Of a stretch of 64,000 nucleotides of DNA, positions 1 through 7,942 are shown piece after piece. Where the stretch lies: NCBI RefSeq assembly GCF_003056405.1, contig NZ_PYVZ01000013.1, positions 1 to 64,000 on the forward strand, written 5' to 3'. The position numbers were made by a program, and so were the translations under genes. Position 1 is the stretch's first letter. Each line of letters starts with the position of its first letter. The notes below the pieces were generated by a model, which was not told where the DNA came from, ran no database searches, and saw only the letters and a list, made by a program, of their open reading frames with translations. This DNA comes from Devosia indica. GTDB taxonomy: Bacteria; Pseudomonadota; Alphaproteobacteria; Rhizobiales; Devosiaceae.

Positions 1-103
1 GCTCAATAACGCCATGTCGATCACTCCTGGATCCCCCGACCAACAGCCAGGGGACGATCAAAACATGGGTCATTTCTCAGTGAAAACTTCTGCCCCTAGA
101 GGG

Positions 104-523
104 TCAGATCTCAGTGACATTCAACACTTTCACAATGTTCTTTGGATTCAGCATCTGGCCATTCGCCTTCTTGATGTGCTTTTCCGCCAGAAACTGCGTG
201 AGCTTTACTGCGACCAAATGGTTCCGCTGAACCATGACGGACAAGAATTCCGTCGCTGCGGTCAGGTGGCCACCGTTCAACTCGATTTCGGCCGTAACCA
301 TCTGCAGGTAAAGGGCCACAGCGGCGTCCGCTTCATGGTGCTCACCTTGCTCGAAAGTCGCAGGGATGCTTCCGCGCGTCTCGTCGAAAAAAGCTAGGAG
401 CGCTGGCATGTCAGTCAGCCACTCATAGTCCAAGTCTTCAGGCGAAAGGTCATATTCATCGTCGAAAGTCACGTTTGGAGGCTCCAGTAGCTGCTTTGGG
501 CCAGCAGATACTCGGCCATTCAA
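104..523 (-). CDS. Hypothetical protein of the integrated element
   Basis: Encodes an acidic protein of about 139 residues with no family I recognise. The N-terminal third is rich in Asp and Glu and the rest looks helical. It has no signal peptide or membrane segment. The reading frame opens with a TTG at 523 and lacks a clear ribosome binding site; an internal Met at residue 39 is an alternative start. It lies 20 bases downstream of the integrase stop on the same strand, so it is probably co-transcribed and is cargo of the element whose integrase abuts tRNA-Gly. Function unknown. Coding status rests on frame length and context only. Confidence 0.45.
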   Translation of the reverse strand: MNGRVSAGPKQLLEPPNVTFDDEYDLSPEDLDYEWLTDMPALLAFFDETRGSIPATFEQGEHHEADAAVALYLQMVTAEIELNGGHLTAATEFLSVMVQRNHLVAVKLTQFLAEKHIKKANGQMLNPKNIVKVLNVTEI

Positions 524-543
524 ATTTCTATTCTGAAATAAAA

Positions 544-1905
544 TTAGCTCAAATTGCGCGGATCGAACGGAAGTGCCAAATCGCTAAGTCGGGCCGCCTT
601 CCATGCCAGTCCGCCAGCATCTCCATAGACTGGTCGCTGCAAGGTATGACCAAAAAGTGCGATCCGAAGCTCCACGTCGAATCCGGCCCTTATCATGCGG
701 TCTTCGAAACTGTGCCGGATCGAATACAGGCTGTGCTTGCTGGTTTCTCGCAGCCCATTGTCCGTGAGATATTTGTTGATCGTGGCACTAAGTGCTTCTT
801 CTTTTTCCCGATAGCGTTCGAAACCTCTGGGGAACCGCTTCAAGGCCGCGAGAGCGGCGCCGACCAGGGGCACATATCGCTTGCTACTTGTCGTTTTGAG
901 CTGGCGAGGATCAAGCGGATCAAGTCGTTCGGCAATCAAGAGGTGGGGGACTGCATCATCGATCGAGATGTTTTCGGCACGCAAGTTGCAGATCTCTGAT
1001 GGGCGGGCACCAGTCTCTATCATGGTCCAGAGGATAGCCCGAGCCTCAATGTTCAGTTCTTTGAGGGACGTCCCCATTAGGAAATGATCGATCATCCACG
1101 CGTCCGAGAAGGCGGGGCGTTTTTTATCGTCGGCCTCTTTAAAGCTCAGCCCGCGGAACGGGTTCGGACGGTCTGGGTCGTCGTGGACGTGGTCGAAATA
1201 GGCCCTGTATAGCTTTCGAAGTTCGCCGATCTGTCGGTTGCCAGATGAAGCGCTCATTGGCGCAACTTTCGGATCGGTAGGACTAACTTTGTCGAGCCAG
1301 TGGCGATAGAACTTCACCGCATCCGCGCGTGTGATCGAAGTCAGTTCTTTATCGCCAATGAGTTCGGTGAAAGTGCGGATGGCGCGCTCAGGTATGACGC
1401 GCCACTTTTGCAGCTGCCGCTCAGATTTCTTGGCGAGCTCCGCGCGGTTGATTTCGGTGCAGTAGACTTCCAGTGCATCACTGAACTTTGCGCTGGGGGC
1501 TTCCGCGAGTCCGAGAGCTGCGTCGACAACGGTCGGCGGCGTGTCCGTCGGCATGACGGCCTCAAATCGCTCGGCCAAGTCCGGCCAGTTGGCCGTTTCC
1601 GCGAGGTCTGCTGCAGGCACATAACCGAACCCCAGAGCCAGTGCCATCCTTACGGCCGAGGCGTGACGATCGTCAGAAAGGGCGGTCCGCTTTCCCGCCA
1701 TCATCGCTGACCACCGTTCATCGTCTGCGGCTTCCAAAAGATCCCGAGCGCGCCGAGCTGCCGCCAGGTCTCTCGTGCCCAATGCCTGGCGCACTACGGG
1801 TGCTCTTGAATCTTGATCCAGCAAGCCGGTCGGGACGCGCCTGTGATAGAACCAGCTTTGACCCCTTCGCTTCAAATAGCGGTCAAGATTAATTAAGCGA
1901 GGCAT
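544..1905 (-). CDS. Tyrosine recombinase / phage-type integrase
   Basis: Site-specific recombinase of 453 residues that would integrate and excise the element at the neighbouring tRNA-Gly gene. The N-terminal part resembles the DUF6538-type domain (YLKRRGQSWFYHRRVP). The C-terminal catalytic domain has Arg in TGARPSE (about residue 301), a candidate Lys in the following beta-turn (about 337-342), Arg in YSIRHSF (about 397), His in FGH (about 420) and the nucleophile Tyr in RPVYGD (about 427). Tyr replaces the usual first His of the HxxR box, as in many relatives. I chose the ATG at 1905 because GGAGGG lies 7 bases upstream; the frame also opens at 1938 inside a 12-bp repeat array. Length is normal for the family, so it looks intact. 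Confidence 0.9.
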   Translation of the reverse strand: MPRLINLDRYLKRRGQSWFYHRRVPTGLLDQDSRAPVVRQALGTRDLAAARRARDLLEAADDERWSAMMAGKRTALSDDRHASAVRMALALGFGYVPAADLAETANWPDLAERFEAVMPTDTPPTVVDAALGLAEAPSAKFSDALEVYCTEINRAELAKKSERQLQKWRVIPERAIRTFTELIGDKELTSITRADAVKFYRHWLDKVSPTDPKVAPMSASSGNRQIGELRKLYRAYFDHVHDDPDRPNPFRGLSFKEADDKKRPAFSDAWMIDHFLMGTSLKELNIEARAILWTMIETGARPSEICNLRAENISIDDAVPHLLIAERLDPLDPRQLKTTSSKRYVPLVGAALAALKRFPRGFERYREKEEALSATINKYLTDNGLRETSKHSLYSIRHSFEDRMIRAGFDVELRIALFGHTLQRPVYGDAGGLAWKAARLSDLALPFDPRNLS

Positions 1906-1917
1906 GGGCTGCCCTCC

Positions 1918-1949
1918 GTGGCACAGTTTGTGGCACACTTTGTGGCACA
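1918..1949. repeat. Three 12-bp-period direct repeats next to the integrase start
   Basis: GTGGCACA occurs at 1918-1925, 1930-1937 and 1942-1949, exactly 12 bases apart, separated by GTTT and CTTT. The array lies between the integrase start and the tRNA-Gly 3' end. Direct repeats in this position are typical of arm-type binding sites for an integrase; that role is inferred. Confidence 0.6.
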
Positions 1950-2039
1950 GGAATCACGGTGCAAAAAGCGCGCAGCGGCCAGCATTCAGCCTTTTATGAA
2001 CTAAAACAGCGCTTTAGGTTAACAGCAATGGCGACGGAA

Positions 2040-2113
2040 TGGAGCGGGTGAAGGGAATCGAACCCTCGTCGTAAGCTTGGGAAGCTTCTGCTCTACCATT
2101 GAGCTACACCCGC
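2040..2113 (-). tRNA. tRNA-Gly (anticodon CCC)
   Basis: Read on the minus strand it starts GCGGGTG and ends CACCCGC-T-CCA, giving a 7-bp acceptor stem with encoded CCA. The D arm contains GCTCAATGGTAGAGC, the anticodon loop is TTCCCAA (anticodon CCC), and the T arm contains GGTTCGATTCC. Its 3' end faces the integrase gene about 100 bases away, the usual layout when a tRNA gene is the attachment site. Confidence 0.95.
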
Positions 2114-2262
2114 AACGCCCCCTAAATGCGGGAATTCTTGACAAGCGTCAAGCGGCGGTATTGCGCCGATGAACGCGCGGCAGAAGGGCTGTCTCCATTC
2201 TGTTCATTTGAGGGGGCCTGGACCAGGCAACCGGCATATTTGGCTCTTGCTTTGCTCAACAA

Positions 2263-2277
2263 ACGCAAATATTGCGT
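2263..2277. promoter_or_regulatory. Inverted repeat, probable LacI-family operator (autoregulation)
   Basis: ACGCAA-ATA-TTGCGT is a perfect inverted repeat with 6-bp arms, 24 bases upstream of the lacI-type start. The same TTGCG half-site recurs several times before the binding-protein gene at 3664, which suggests one regulator acts on both promoters. Confidence 0.55.
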
Positions 2278-2300
2278 AATGCAGCAGGAAAGGAACCGCA

Positions 2301-3308
2301 ATGGCACCGGGCAAGCGCGCCAGCCAGGCCGATATCGCTGAGAAGCTGGGCGTCTCGGTGTCCACCGTGTCGCGGGCGCTGGCCAATGAGATCGGCATCA
2401 GCGACGCGGTGCGCGCCGATGTGCAGCGGGTTGCCCGGATGATGGGCTACAAGAGCAAGCACCCGCCCGCCGGGCTTCGCCTCGACAAGCGGGCCCTGGC
2501 TCTGGTGCCGATCAACAGTGCCGTGGGCAGTCTGGCCAGCTTCTACTACGACATTGTCGAGGGCATGCGCGCCCAGGCAGAGGCGCTGGGCCTGGTGCTG
2601 GACGTTCGTCTGGTCAATGAAGACCTGGTAACGCTCGACTTCGTTCGCCGCCAGGTTTCAAAGACCGGTGCCAATGGCCTCATCCTGGCCGGGATCGATC
2701 CAGATGAGGCTCTCGCGCAATGGGTGCTGGACAACGAACTGGCGCTGGTGCTGGCCAATGGTAGCGATCCGCTGATGCGCTTCAGCTCTGTATGTCCGGC
2801 CAATTTTTATGGCGCCTATCAGGCCACCCAGCACCTCATTGATGCCGGCCACCGCAAGATCCTGCACTACACCTACCGCCACCGCCCAACCATCCTGCAG
2901 CGCCGGCGCGGGTTCGAAGCGGCGGTGGCTGCCAACCCCGGCACCGAAGGGGTTGTGGTGATTTCCAACGAGCACACCAGCAAGGATCTGCTTGCGTCCC
3001 TGCTTGACGGCAAATACGACGTGACCGCGGTCTTCTGCTGGAATGACAGCGTTGCCGTCACCATGGTCGAGTCCCTGCTGGGTCAGGATTCGCCGATGCG
3101 GACCGGCTTTTCCATCATGGGTTTCGATGATCTGCCGATCGCCGGCATGGCCAGTCCGCGCCTCAGCACGGTGCGGGTCGATCGCGAAGCGCTCGGCCGC
3201 GGCGTGGTGCGCTTGCTGGCCAATCGGCTCGATGGTGAACTGGCCGTCCAGCAGCTCGAAATCGGCCTGTCCCTGATCGATGGCGAGACGGTGCATCGGC
3301 CGCTCTGA
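2301..3308 (+). CDS. LacI-family transcriptional regulator
   Basis: Sugar-responsive DNA-binding regulator of 335 residues, the usual LacI length. Residues 8-32 form the helix-turn-helix (ADIAEKLGVSVSTVSRAL), followed by the hinge region and a periplasmic-binding-protein-like effector domain ending with the FDDLPIAGMASPRLSTVRVD segment typical of the family. The ATG is preceded by AGGAAAGGAA. It is transcribed toward the ABC-transporter operon that begins 355 bases downstream, and TTGCG-type inverted repeats occur before both its own start and that operon, so it is most likely the local repressor. The ligand cannot be read from the sequence. Confidence 0.9.
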   Translation: MAPGKRASQADIAEKLGVSVSTVSRALANEIGISDAVRADVQRVARMMGYKSKHPPAGLRLDKRALALVPINSAVGSLASFYYDIVEGMRAQAEALGLVLDVRLVNEDLVTLDFVRRQVSKTGANGLILAGIDPDEALAQWVLDNELALVLANGSDPLMRFSSVCPANFYGAYQATQHLIDAGHRKILHYTYRHRPTILQRRRGFEAAVAANPGTEGVVVISNEHTSKDLLASLLDGKYDVTAVFCWNDSVAVTMVESLLGQDSPMRTGFSIMGFDDLPIAGMASPRLSTVRVDREALGRGVVRLLANRLDGELAVQQLEIGLSLIDGETVHRPL

Positions 3309-3663
3309 TCGTCCGGCGATCGAAATTTTTCGTGTTCGCATGTTGAAAAACCGCCGCTTCGGCGCCGCTCCATGGCACCTAGCCGGCTGGCATTTCGATG
3401 CAATTTCCGCAAGTTTGCGTAAATTGCACAATATGCGCAAAAAGCTTGAATTTGCGTAATTTCGTGCGTAGCTTTGCGTCTGCCGCATCAGCATGCCCAG
3501 CCATCACCAAAGCTGAACGCAGCGCGAAATTTCGCTCCCGGGAGGGAAGCTGAACGGCAATGAGCACCTCACCCCAGCGTGAGGATCTGATGGACCGGCC
3601 CAGAGGAAAGCCGGACCTGAATTTGCGTCGAGGCCAGCCGGTGTCGACCGAGGGAGGACAACA
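3309..3663. promoter_or_regulatory. Regulatory intergenic region with TTGCG half-sites
   Basis: This 355-base gap contains no convincing gene. It holds repeated LacI-operator-like half-sites: CGCAA-GT-TTGCG at 3408-3419, GCGCAA at 3435-3440, and TTGCGT at 3452-3457, 3474-3479 and 3623-3628. The stretch 3395-3480 is AT-richer than the flanking genes and probably carries the operon promoter. GGGAGGACAACA just before 3664 is a good ribosome binding site. Confidence 0.5.
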
Positions 3664-5571
3664 ATGAGATTGAACCATTTGTCTGGTTTGGCCGGGGCAG
3701 TGGCCCTGACAGCCATATTGGCCGCAGCCGGGCCGGCCTGGGCCCAGCAGCAGGCGCCCATGCTCGATGCGCTGGTGGAAAGCGGCGAGTTGCCGCCCGT
3801 TGAGGAGCGCCTGCCTGCCAATCCGCTGGTCGTCGAGCCTGTGGATAGCATCGGCACCTATGGCGGCACCTGGCGCAGTGCCCTGCGCGGCGGCCTGGAT
3901 AACGCCTGGATCGCCCGAACCGTCGCCTATGACGGTCTGGTGCGCTACAATCGCGAGTGGGACGAGATCATCCCCAACCTCGCCGAAAGCTGGGAAGTCA
4001 GCGAGGATTCGCGCGTCTACACCTTCAAGCTGCGCGAAGGTCTGAAGTGGAACAACGGCTCCCCCTTCACCAGCGCTGATATCGCTTTCGCTGTCGAGTT
4101 GATGAGCGAGCCCAGCTATGGCGCCGGCACCTTCATCAAGAACCCCAACAACCCGGTCACTGTCGAGGTCATCGACGAGACGACATTCAGCTTTGTCTTT
4201 GAAAATCCCAACGGCCTGATCATGGACGATCTGGCCAGCGTCAACGGCTTCACCGTTGTCTCGCTCAACAAGGAATATTGCAGCCAGTTCTACCCCAAAT
4301 ACAATCCGGATGCCGAAGCCAATGCCCAGGCCGCCGGCTTCGAGACCTGGGAGCTGCACATGCAGGACCGCTGCTCCTGGGCTACCGAAACCATCCGCTG
4401 GGCCAATCCCGACCTGCCGATGATGAACCCGTGGATGATCGAGGAGCCGCTGACCGGCGATGCAACACGCACCACCTTTGTGCGCAATCCCTATTATTGG
4501 AAGGTCGACACCGAGGGGAACCAGCTTCCTTACATTGACCGGCTCACTATGCGCGTTTCGGACTCGCTCGAAGAGATCACGCTGATGGCGCTCAATGGCG
4601 AGATCGACTTCCAGGACCGCCACATCGCTACTGTCGCCAACCAGCCCCTGTTCTTTGATGGCCAGGAAGCGGGCGACTATCGCCTCGGTGCCAACGTGCC
4701 ATCGACGTCCAATACGCTGGTGCTCCAGTTCAACATGAACCATGTCGATGAGAAGCGGCGCGAGCTGTTCCAGAACAAGGACTTCCGCATTGGCGTCAGC
4801 CATCTGCTCGATCGCCAGGAGATCATTGATGTGGTCTTTACCGGCCAGGGCGAACCCTTCCAGGTCGCGCCGCGCCCCGAAAGCCCCTTCTATGATGAGG
4901 AATTCGCCAAGCAGTACACGGAATACGACCCCGATGCGGCCGCTGCCGCCTTCGAAGCGGCGGGTCTGGTCAAGTCCGGTGAGTTCTACACCTTCGCCGA
5001 TGGTACGCCGCTGCAGATCACCATCGACCTGATCGCCTCCTTCCGCTCGGAATGGGTGGACATGATGGAGCTGATGCAGTTGCAGCTTGAGGCCGGTGGT
5101 CTGGACATTGAGCTCAACAATATCGATCGCACGCTCTATTACGACAAGCGCCCGCTGGGTGACTACGATGCCCAGATCTGGCAGGGCGACGGCGGCCTCG
5201 ATGTTGTGCAGGAGCCGCGCTATTACTTCCCCGCCAATGGCGAAAGCGTCTGGGCCTTCCGCTGGCAGGTCTGGTACAACGGCGCCAACCCCGAGATTGC
5301 CGAGGAGCCGGCTGATTGGGCCAAGGCGCAGATGGATCTCTACACGCAGCTCCGCGCCGAGGGTGATCCGGATGTCCGTTCCGACCTGATGAAGCAGATC
5401 CTGGAAATCTCCAAGGAGAACTTCCCGGTCATCGGTGTCAGCCTGCCTGGCAATGGCTACTACATCGCCAAGAACAATATGCGGAACATCGCCGAACCGA
5501 TGCTGCACGCCTATCTGTTCCCGACCCCAGGTCCCTACGACCCGTTCCAGTGGTACTTCGCCGCTGAATAG
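3664..5571 (+). CDS. ABC transporter substrate-binding protein, family 5 (oligopeptide/oligosaccharide type)
   Basis: Periplasmic binding protein of 635 residues. Residues 1-27 are a Sec signal peptide ending AWAQ. The mature part has the SBP_bac_5 layout, including the NLAESWEVSEDSRVYTFKLREGLKWNNG block near residues 105-133. It is the first gene of an operon with two permeases and two OppD/F-like ATPases. Family-5 proteins bind peptides, nickel chelates or oligosaccharides. The downstream DUF2264, hydroxyacid dehydrogenase, acyltransferase and ThuA-like genes point to a carbohydrate ligand here, which is an inference. It is long for the family but appears intact. Confidence 0.9.
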   Translation: MRLNHLSGLAGAVALTAILAAAGPAWAQQQAPMLDALVESGELPPVEERLPANPLVVEPVDSIGTYGGTWRSALRGGLDNAWIARTVAYDGLVRYNREWDEIIPNLAESWEVSEDSRVYTFKLREGLKWNNGSPFTSADIAFAVELMSEPSYGAGTFIKNPNNPVTVEVIDETTFSFVFENPNGLIMDDLASVNGFTVVSLNKEYCSQFYPKYNPDAEANAQAAGFETWELHMQDRCSWATETIRWANPDLPMMNPWMIEEPLTGDATRTTFVRNPYYWKVDTEGNQLPYIDRLTMRVSDSLEEITLMALNGEIDFQDRHIATVANQPLFFDGQEAGDYRLGANVPSTSNTLVLQFNMNHVDEKRRELFQNKDFRIGVSHLLDRQEIIDVVFTGQGEPFQVAPRPESPFYDEEFAKQYTEYDPDAAAAAFEAAGLVKSGEFYTFADGTPLQITIDLIASFRSEWVDMMELMQLQLEAGGLDIELNNIDRTLYYDKRPLGDYDAQIWQGDGGLDVVQEPRYYFPANGESVWAFRWQVWYNGANPEIAEEPADWAKAQMDLYTQLRAEGDPDVRSDLMKQILEISKENFPVIGVSLPGNGYYIAKNNMRNIAEPMLHAYLFPTPGPYDPFQWYFAAE

Positions 5572-5585
5572 GTCCCTCCCGGCCT

Positions 5586-5613
5586 CCCGCGGCCCCTCCC
5601 CAGAGGCCGCGGG
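5586..5613 (+). terminator. Stem-loop after the binding-protein gene (mRNA stabiliser or attenuator)
   Basis: CCCGCGGCC (5586-5594) and GGCCGCGGG (5605-5613) form a perfect 9-bp GC stem with a 10-base loop, 14 bases after the stop codon. No T-run follows, so it is more likely an mRNA-stabilising or processing hairpin than a strong terminator. Confidence 0.5.
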
Positions 5614-5658
5614 CTGGCTGAGAGCTTGAAAAGCTTGCCTTATCCCTTGGGGAGACGG

Positions 5659-5709
5659 TGCCCCTCAGGGGGCAGGTGAGGGATCGCCTGGGCACGACAG
5701 CCAGGCGAT
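5659..5709 (+). other. Two further intercistronic hairpins
   Basis: TGCCCC-TCAG-GGGGCA occupies 5659-5674, and ATCGCCTGG (5683-5691) pairs perfectly with CCAGGCGAT (5701-5709). With the hairpin at 5586 they make three consecutive stem-loops in the 240-base gap between the binding protein and the permeases. The remainder of the gap shows no gene. Confidence 0.45.
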
Positions 5710-5811
5710 TGCAGGAAGCCCTCCCTCCGCCGTTCTATCGGCCGCAGATAATCGGTCCGTCTCTCGCAAGGGGCGAGGGCGCATCCAGTTCGCTATTCCA
5801 GGAAGACGCCC

Positions 5812-6804
5812 ATGCTGCGTTTCATTTTCAACCGCCTGATCGCCATGGTGCTGACCCTTTTCGCCGTCAGCGTCGTCGCCTTCGCCATCATACAATTGCC
5901 GCCTGGCGACTACCTGACCACCTATGTGGCCACGCTCAACTCCAATGGCGACCGGGTGGACCCGTCCACCATCGAAGCGCTGCGCCAGCAATACGGCTTT
6001 GGCGAACCCTTCCTGGTGCAGTACTGGAAGTGGATTTCCGGCATCCTCGGCCGGGGCGATTTCGGACAGAGTTTTGAATGGAAGGCGCCAGTCACCACCC
6101 TGATCTGGGGACGCCTGGGCAATTCCATCCTGATCGAAGGCCTGGCTGTCATTGCCATGTGGACCATCGCCCTGCCCATCGGCATCTATGCGGCGGTGCG
6201 CAAATATTCGCTGGGCGACTACCTGGCCACCATTGGCGGGTTCATCGGCCTGGCCGTACCCAATTTCCTGATGGCGCTGGTGCTGATGTATCTCAGCTTT
6301 GTCTGGTTCGGCACCACTATTGGCGGGTTGTTTTCGCCCGAGTTCGAGAATGCCCATTGGAGCCTGCCGCGCATTTGGGACTTCCTGTCCCGCGCCTGGG
6401 CGCCGGTGCTCGTTCTGGCCACCGCCGGCACGGCCGAGCTGATCCGCATCCTGCGCGCCAATCTGCTCGATGAACTGAAAAAGCCCTATGTCACCACGGC
6501 CCGGGCCAAGGGCCTGCCGGAGTGGAAGGTAATCCTCAAATATCCCGTGCGCGTGGCGCTCAACCCCTTGGTCTCCACCATTGGCTGGCTGCTACCGACC
6601 CTGGTGTCCAGTTCGGTCATCGTCTCGGTGGTACTCAACCTGCCCACTGCCGGCCCGCTGCTGCTGCGCTCGCTGACCAGCCAGGACATGTATCTGGCCG
6701 GCGCGATCATCATGCTGCTCGGGATACTCACCGTTATCGGGACGCTGGTTTCGGACCTGCTGCTGGCCTGGATTGATCCGCGCATCCGCTATGGGAGCAA
6801 GTAA
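5812..6804 (+). CDS. ABC transporter permease (OppB/DppB type)
   Basis: Inner-membrane permease of 330 residues with the first transmembrane helix at about residues 9-30 and five more downstream. The cytoplasmic EAA-like loop (TTARAKGLPEWKVILKYPVRVALNP, about residues 224-248) is the contact site for the ATPases. The ATG follows a GGAAGACGCCC stretch. The stop is followed one base later by the next permease start, so the two are translationally close and form the heterodimeric channel for the binding protein at 3664. Confidence 0.92.
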   Translation: MLRFIFNRLIAMVLTLFAVSVVAFAIIQLPPGDYLTTYVATLNSNGDRVDPSTIEALRQQYGFGEPFLVQYWKWISGILGRGDFGQSFEWKAPVTTLIWGRLGNSILIEGLAVIAMWTIALPIGIYAAVRKYSLGDYLATIGGFIGLAVPNFLMALVLMYLSFVWFGTTIGGLFSPEFENAHWSLPRIWDFLSRAWAPVLVLATAGTAELIRILRANLLDELKKPYVTTARAKGLPEWKVILKYPVRVALNPLVSTIGWLLPTLVSSSVIVSVVLNLPTAGPLLLRSLTSQDMYLAGAIIMLLGILTVIGTLVSDLLLAWIDPRIRYGSK

Positions 6805-6805
6805 T

Positions 6806-7942
6806 ATGGCTGTCGAGACAATATCCCCGGCCGAGGCTGCTGCCCCCCGCAAGGTGCGCCGCGAGTCCCAGCTTGCCCTGATGTGGCGGCGTTTCCGCCA
6901 GCACCAGCTTGCCGTGGTCAGCCTCTGGCTGGTCATCATTTTCTACCTCATCGCCGCCCTGGCCGAATTTCTGGCGCCCACTGATCCGTCCGCCTACAGC
7001 GCCCGGTTCACCTATGCGCCGCCACAAGGGCTGCATCTTTTTCTCCAGAACGAGGATGGCGGCTGGTCCTTCCAACCCCACGTCAACGGCTACAAATCCG
7101 AGGTCGACCCCCAGGCCATGCGCCGCACCTTCGTGGTCGATCCCGAAGTGGTTATTCCGGTCCGCTTCTTCGCCCCGTCCGAGCCCTACTTGCTGGCTGG
7201 ATTCATCCCCATGTCGGTCAAGCTTATGGGCGTCGAAGGCCCCCGCGATCCCTTCTATATTCTGGGCGCCGACCGGCTCGGACGCGACCTGCTGAGCCGT
7301 CTTATCCACGGCACCCGCATCTCGCTGTCGATTGGTCTGGCCGGTGTCACGCTCAGCCTGTTCTTCGGCATCATCATTGGCGGCTTTGCCGGCTTCTACG
7401 GTGGCTGGTTCGACAGCGCTGTCATGCGCGTCGTCGAATTCATCCGCTCAATGCCCACCATCCCGCTCTGGCTCGGCCTTGCGGCGGCTCTGCCCAAGGA
7501 TTGGACGGCGCTGCAGACCTATTTCGCCATCACCATCATCCTCTCGCTGATCGGCTGGACCGAACTGGCCCGCGTGGTGCGCGGCAGGTTCCTCTCCTTG
7601 CGCACCGAGGATTTCGTCACCGCCGCCCAGCTCGACGGCGCCAGCGACTGGCGCATCATCACCCGCCACATGGTGCCCAGCTTCACCAGCCACATCATTG
7701 CTGCGGCAACACTCGCCATTCCCGGCATGATCCTGGCCGAAACCGCGCTGAGCTTCCTCGGCCTCGGCCTGCAGGCGCCCATCGTCTCCTGGGGCACGCT
7801 GCTTCAGGAAGCCCAGAACATCCGTACCCTGGCCACGGCGCCCTGGCTTCTCGCCCCCGGCATTTGCGTGGTGGTGATCATCCTTGCCCTCAACTTCTTC
7901 GGAGACGGCCTTCGTGATGCCGCAGACCCCCATGGCCGATAA
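6806..7942 (+). CDS. ABC transporter permease (OppC/DppC type)
   Basis: Second inner-membrane permease, 378 residues. After a basic cytoplasmic N-terminus comes a helix at about residues 38-58, a long periplasmic segment, and a membrane domain carrying the EAA loop (VTAAQLDGASDWRIITRHMVPS, about residues 271-292). I chose the ATG at 6806, directly after the preceding stop; an upstream Met at 6773 would overlap the previous gene. The periplasmic insertion is longer than in typical OppC. Its end overlaps the start of the first ATPase gene. Confidence 0.92.
   Translation: MAVETISPAEAAAPRKVRRESQLALMWRRFRQHQLAVVSLWLVIIFYLIAALAEFLAPTDPSAYSARFTYAPPQGLHLFLQNEDGGWSFQPHVNGYKSEVDPQAMRRTFVVDPEVVIPVRFFAPSEPYLLAGFIPMSVKLMGVEGPRDPFYILGADRLGRDLLSRLIHGTRISLSIGLAGVTLSLFFGIIIGGFAGFYGGWFDSAVMRVVEFIRSMPTIPLWLGLAAALPKDWTALQTYFAITIILSLIGWTELARVVRGRFLSLRTEDFVTAAQLDGASDWRIITRHMVPSFTSHIIAAATLAIPGMILAETALSFLGLGLQAPIVSWGTLLQEAQNIRTLATAPWLLAPGICVVVIILALNFFGDGLRDAADPHGR

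Noticed and set aside
1..103. Possible second attachment site at the window start
   Set aside because: No copy of the tRNA-Gly 3' end was found in the first 103 bases; the other end of the element must lie outside the window.
3379..5508. 709-codon open frame on the minus strand opposite the family-5 binding protein
   Set aside because: It is antisense to a gene with a clear signal peptide and family motifs; long antisense frames are expected in GC-rich DNA, and the translation shows no recognisable domain.
5614..5680. GGCTGAGAG suggesting a TPP riboswitch
   Set aside because: The rest of the THI box (ACCC-TT-GAACCTGAT) is missing, and the location inside an operon after a binding-protein gene does not fit.
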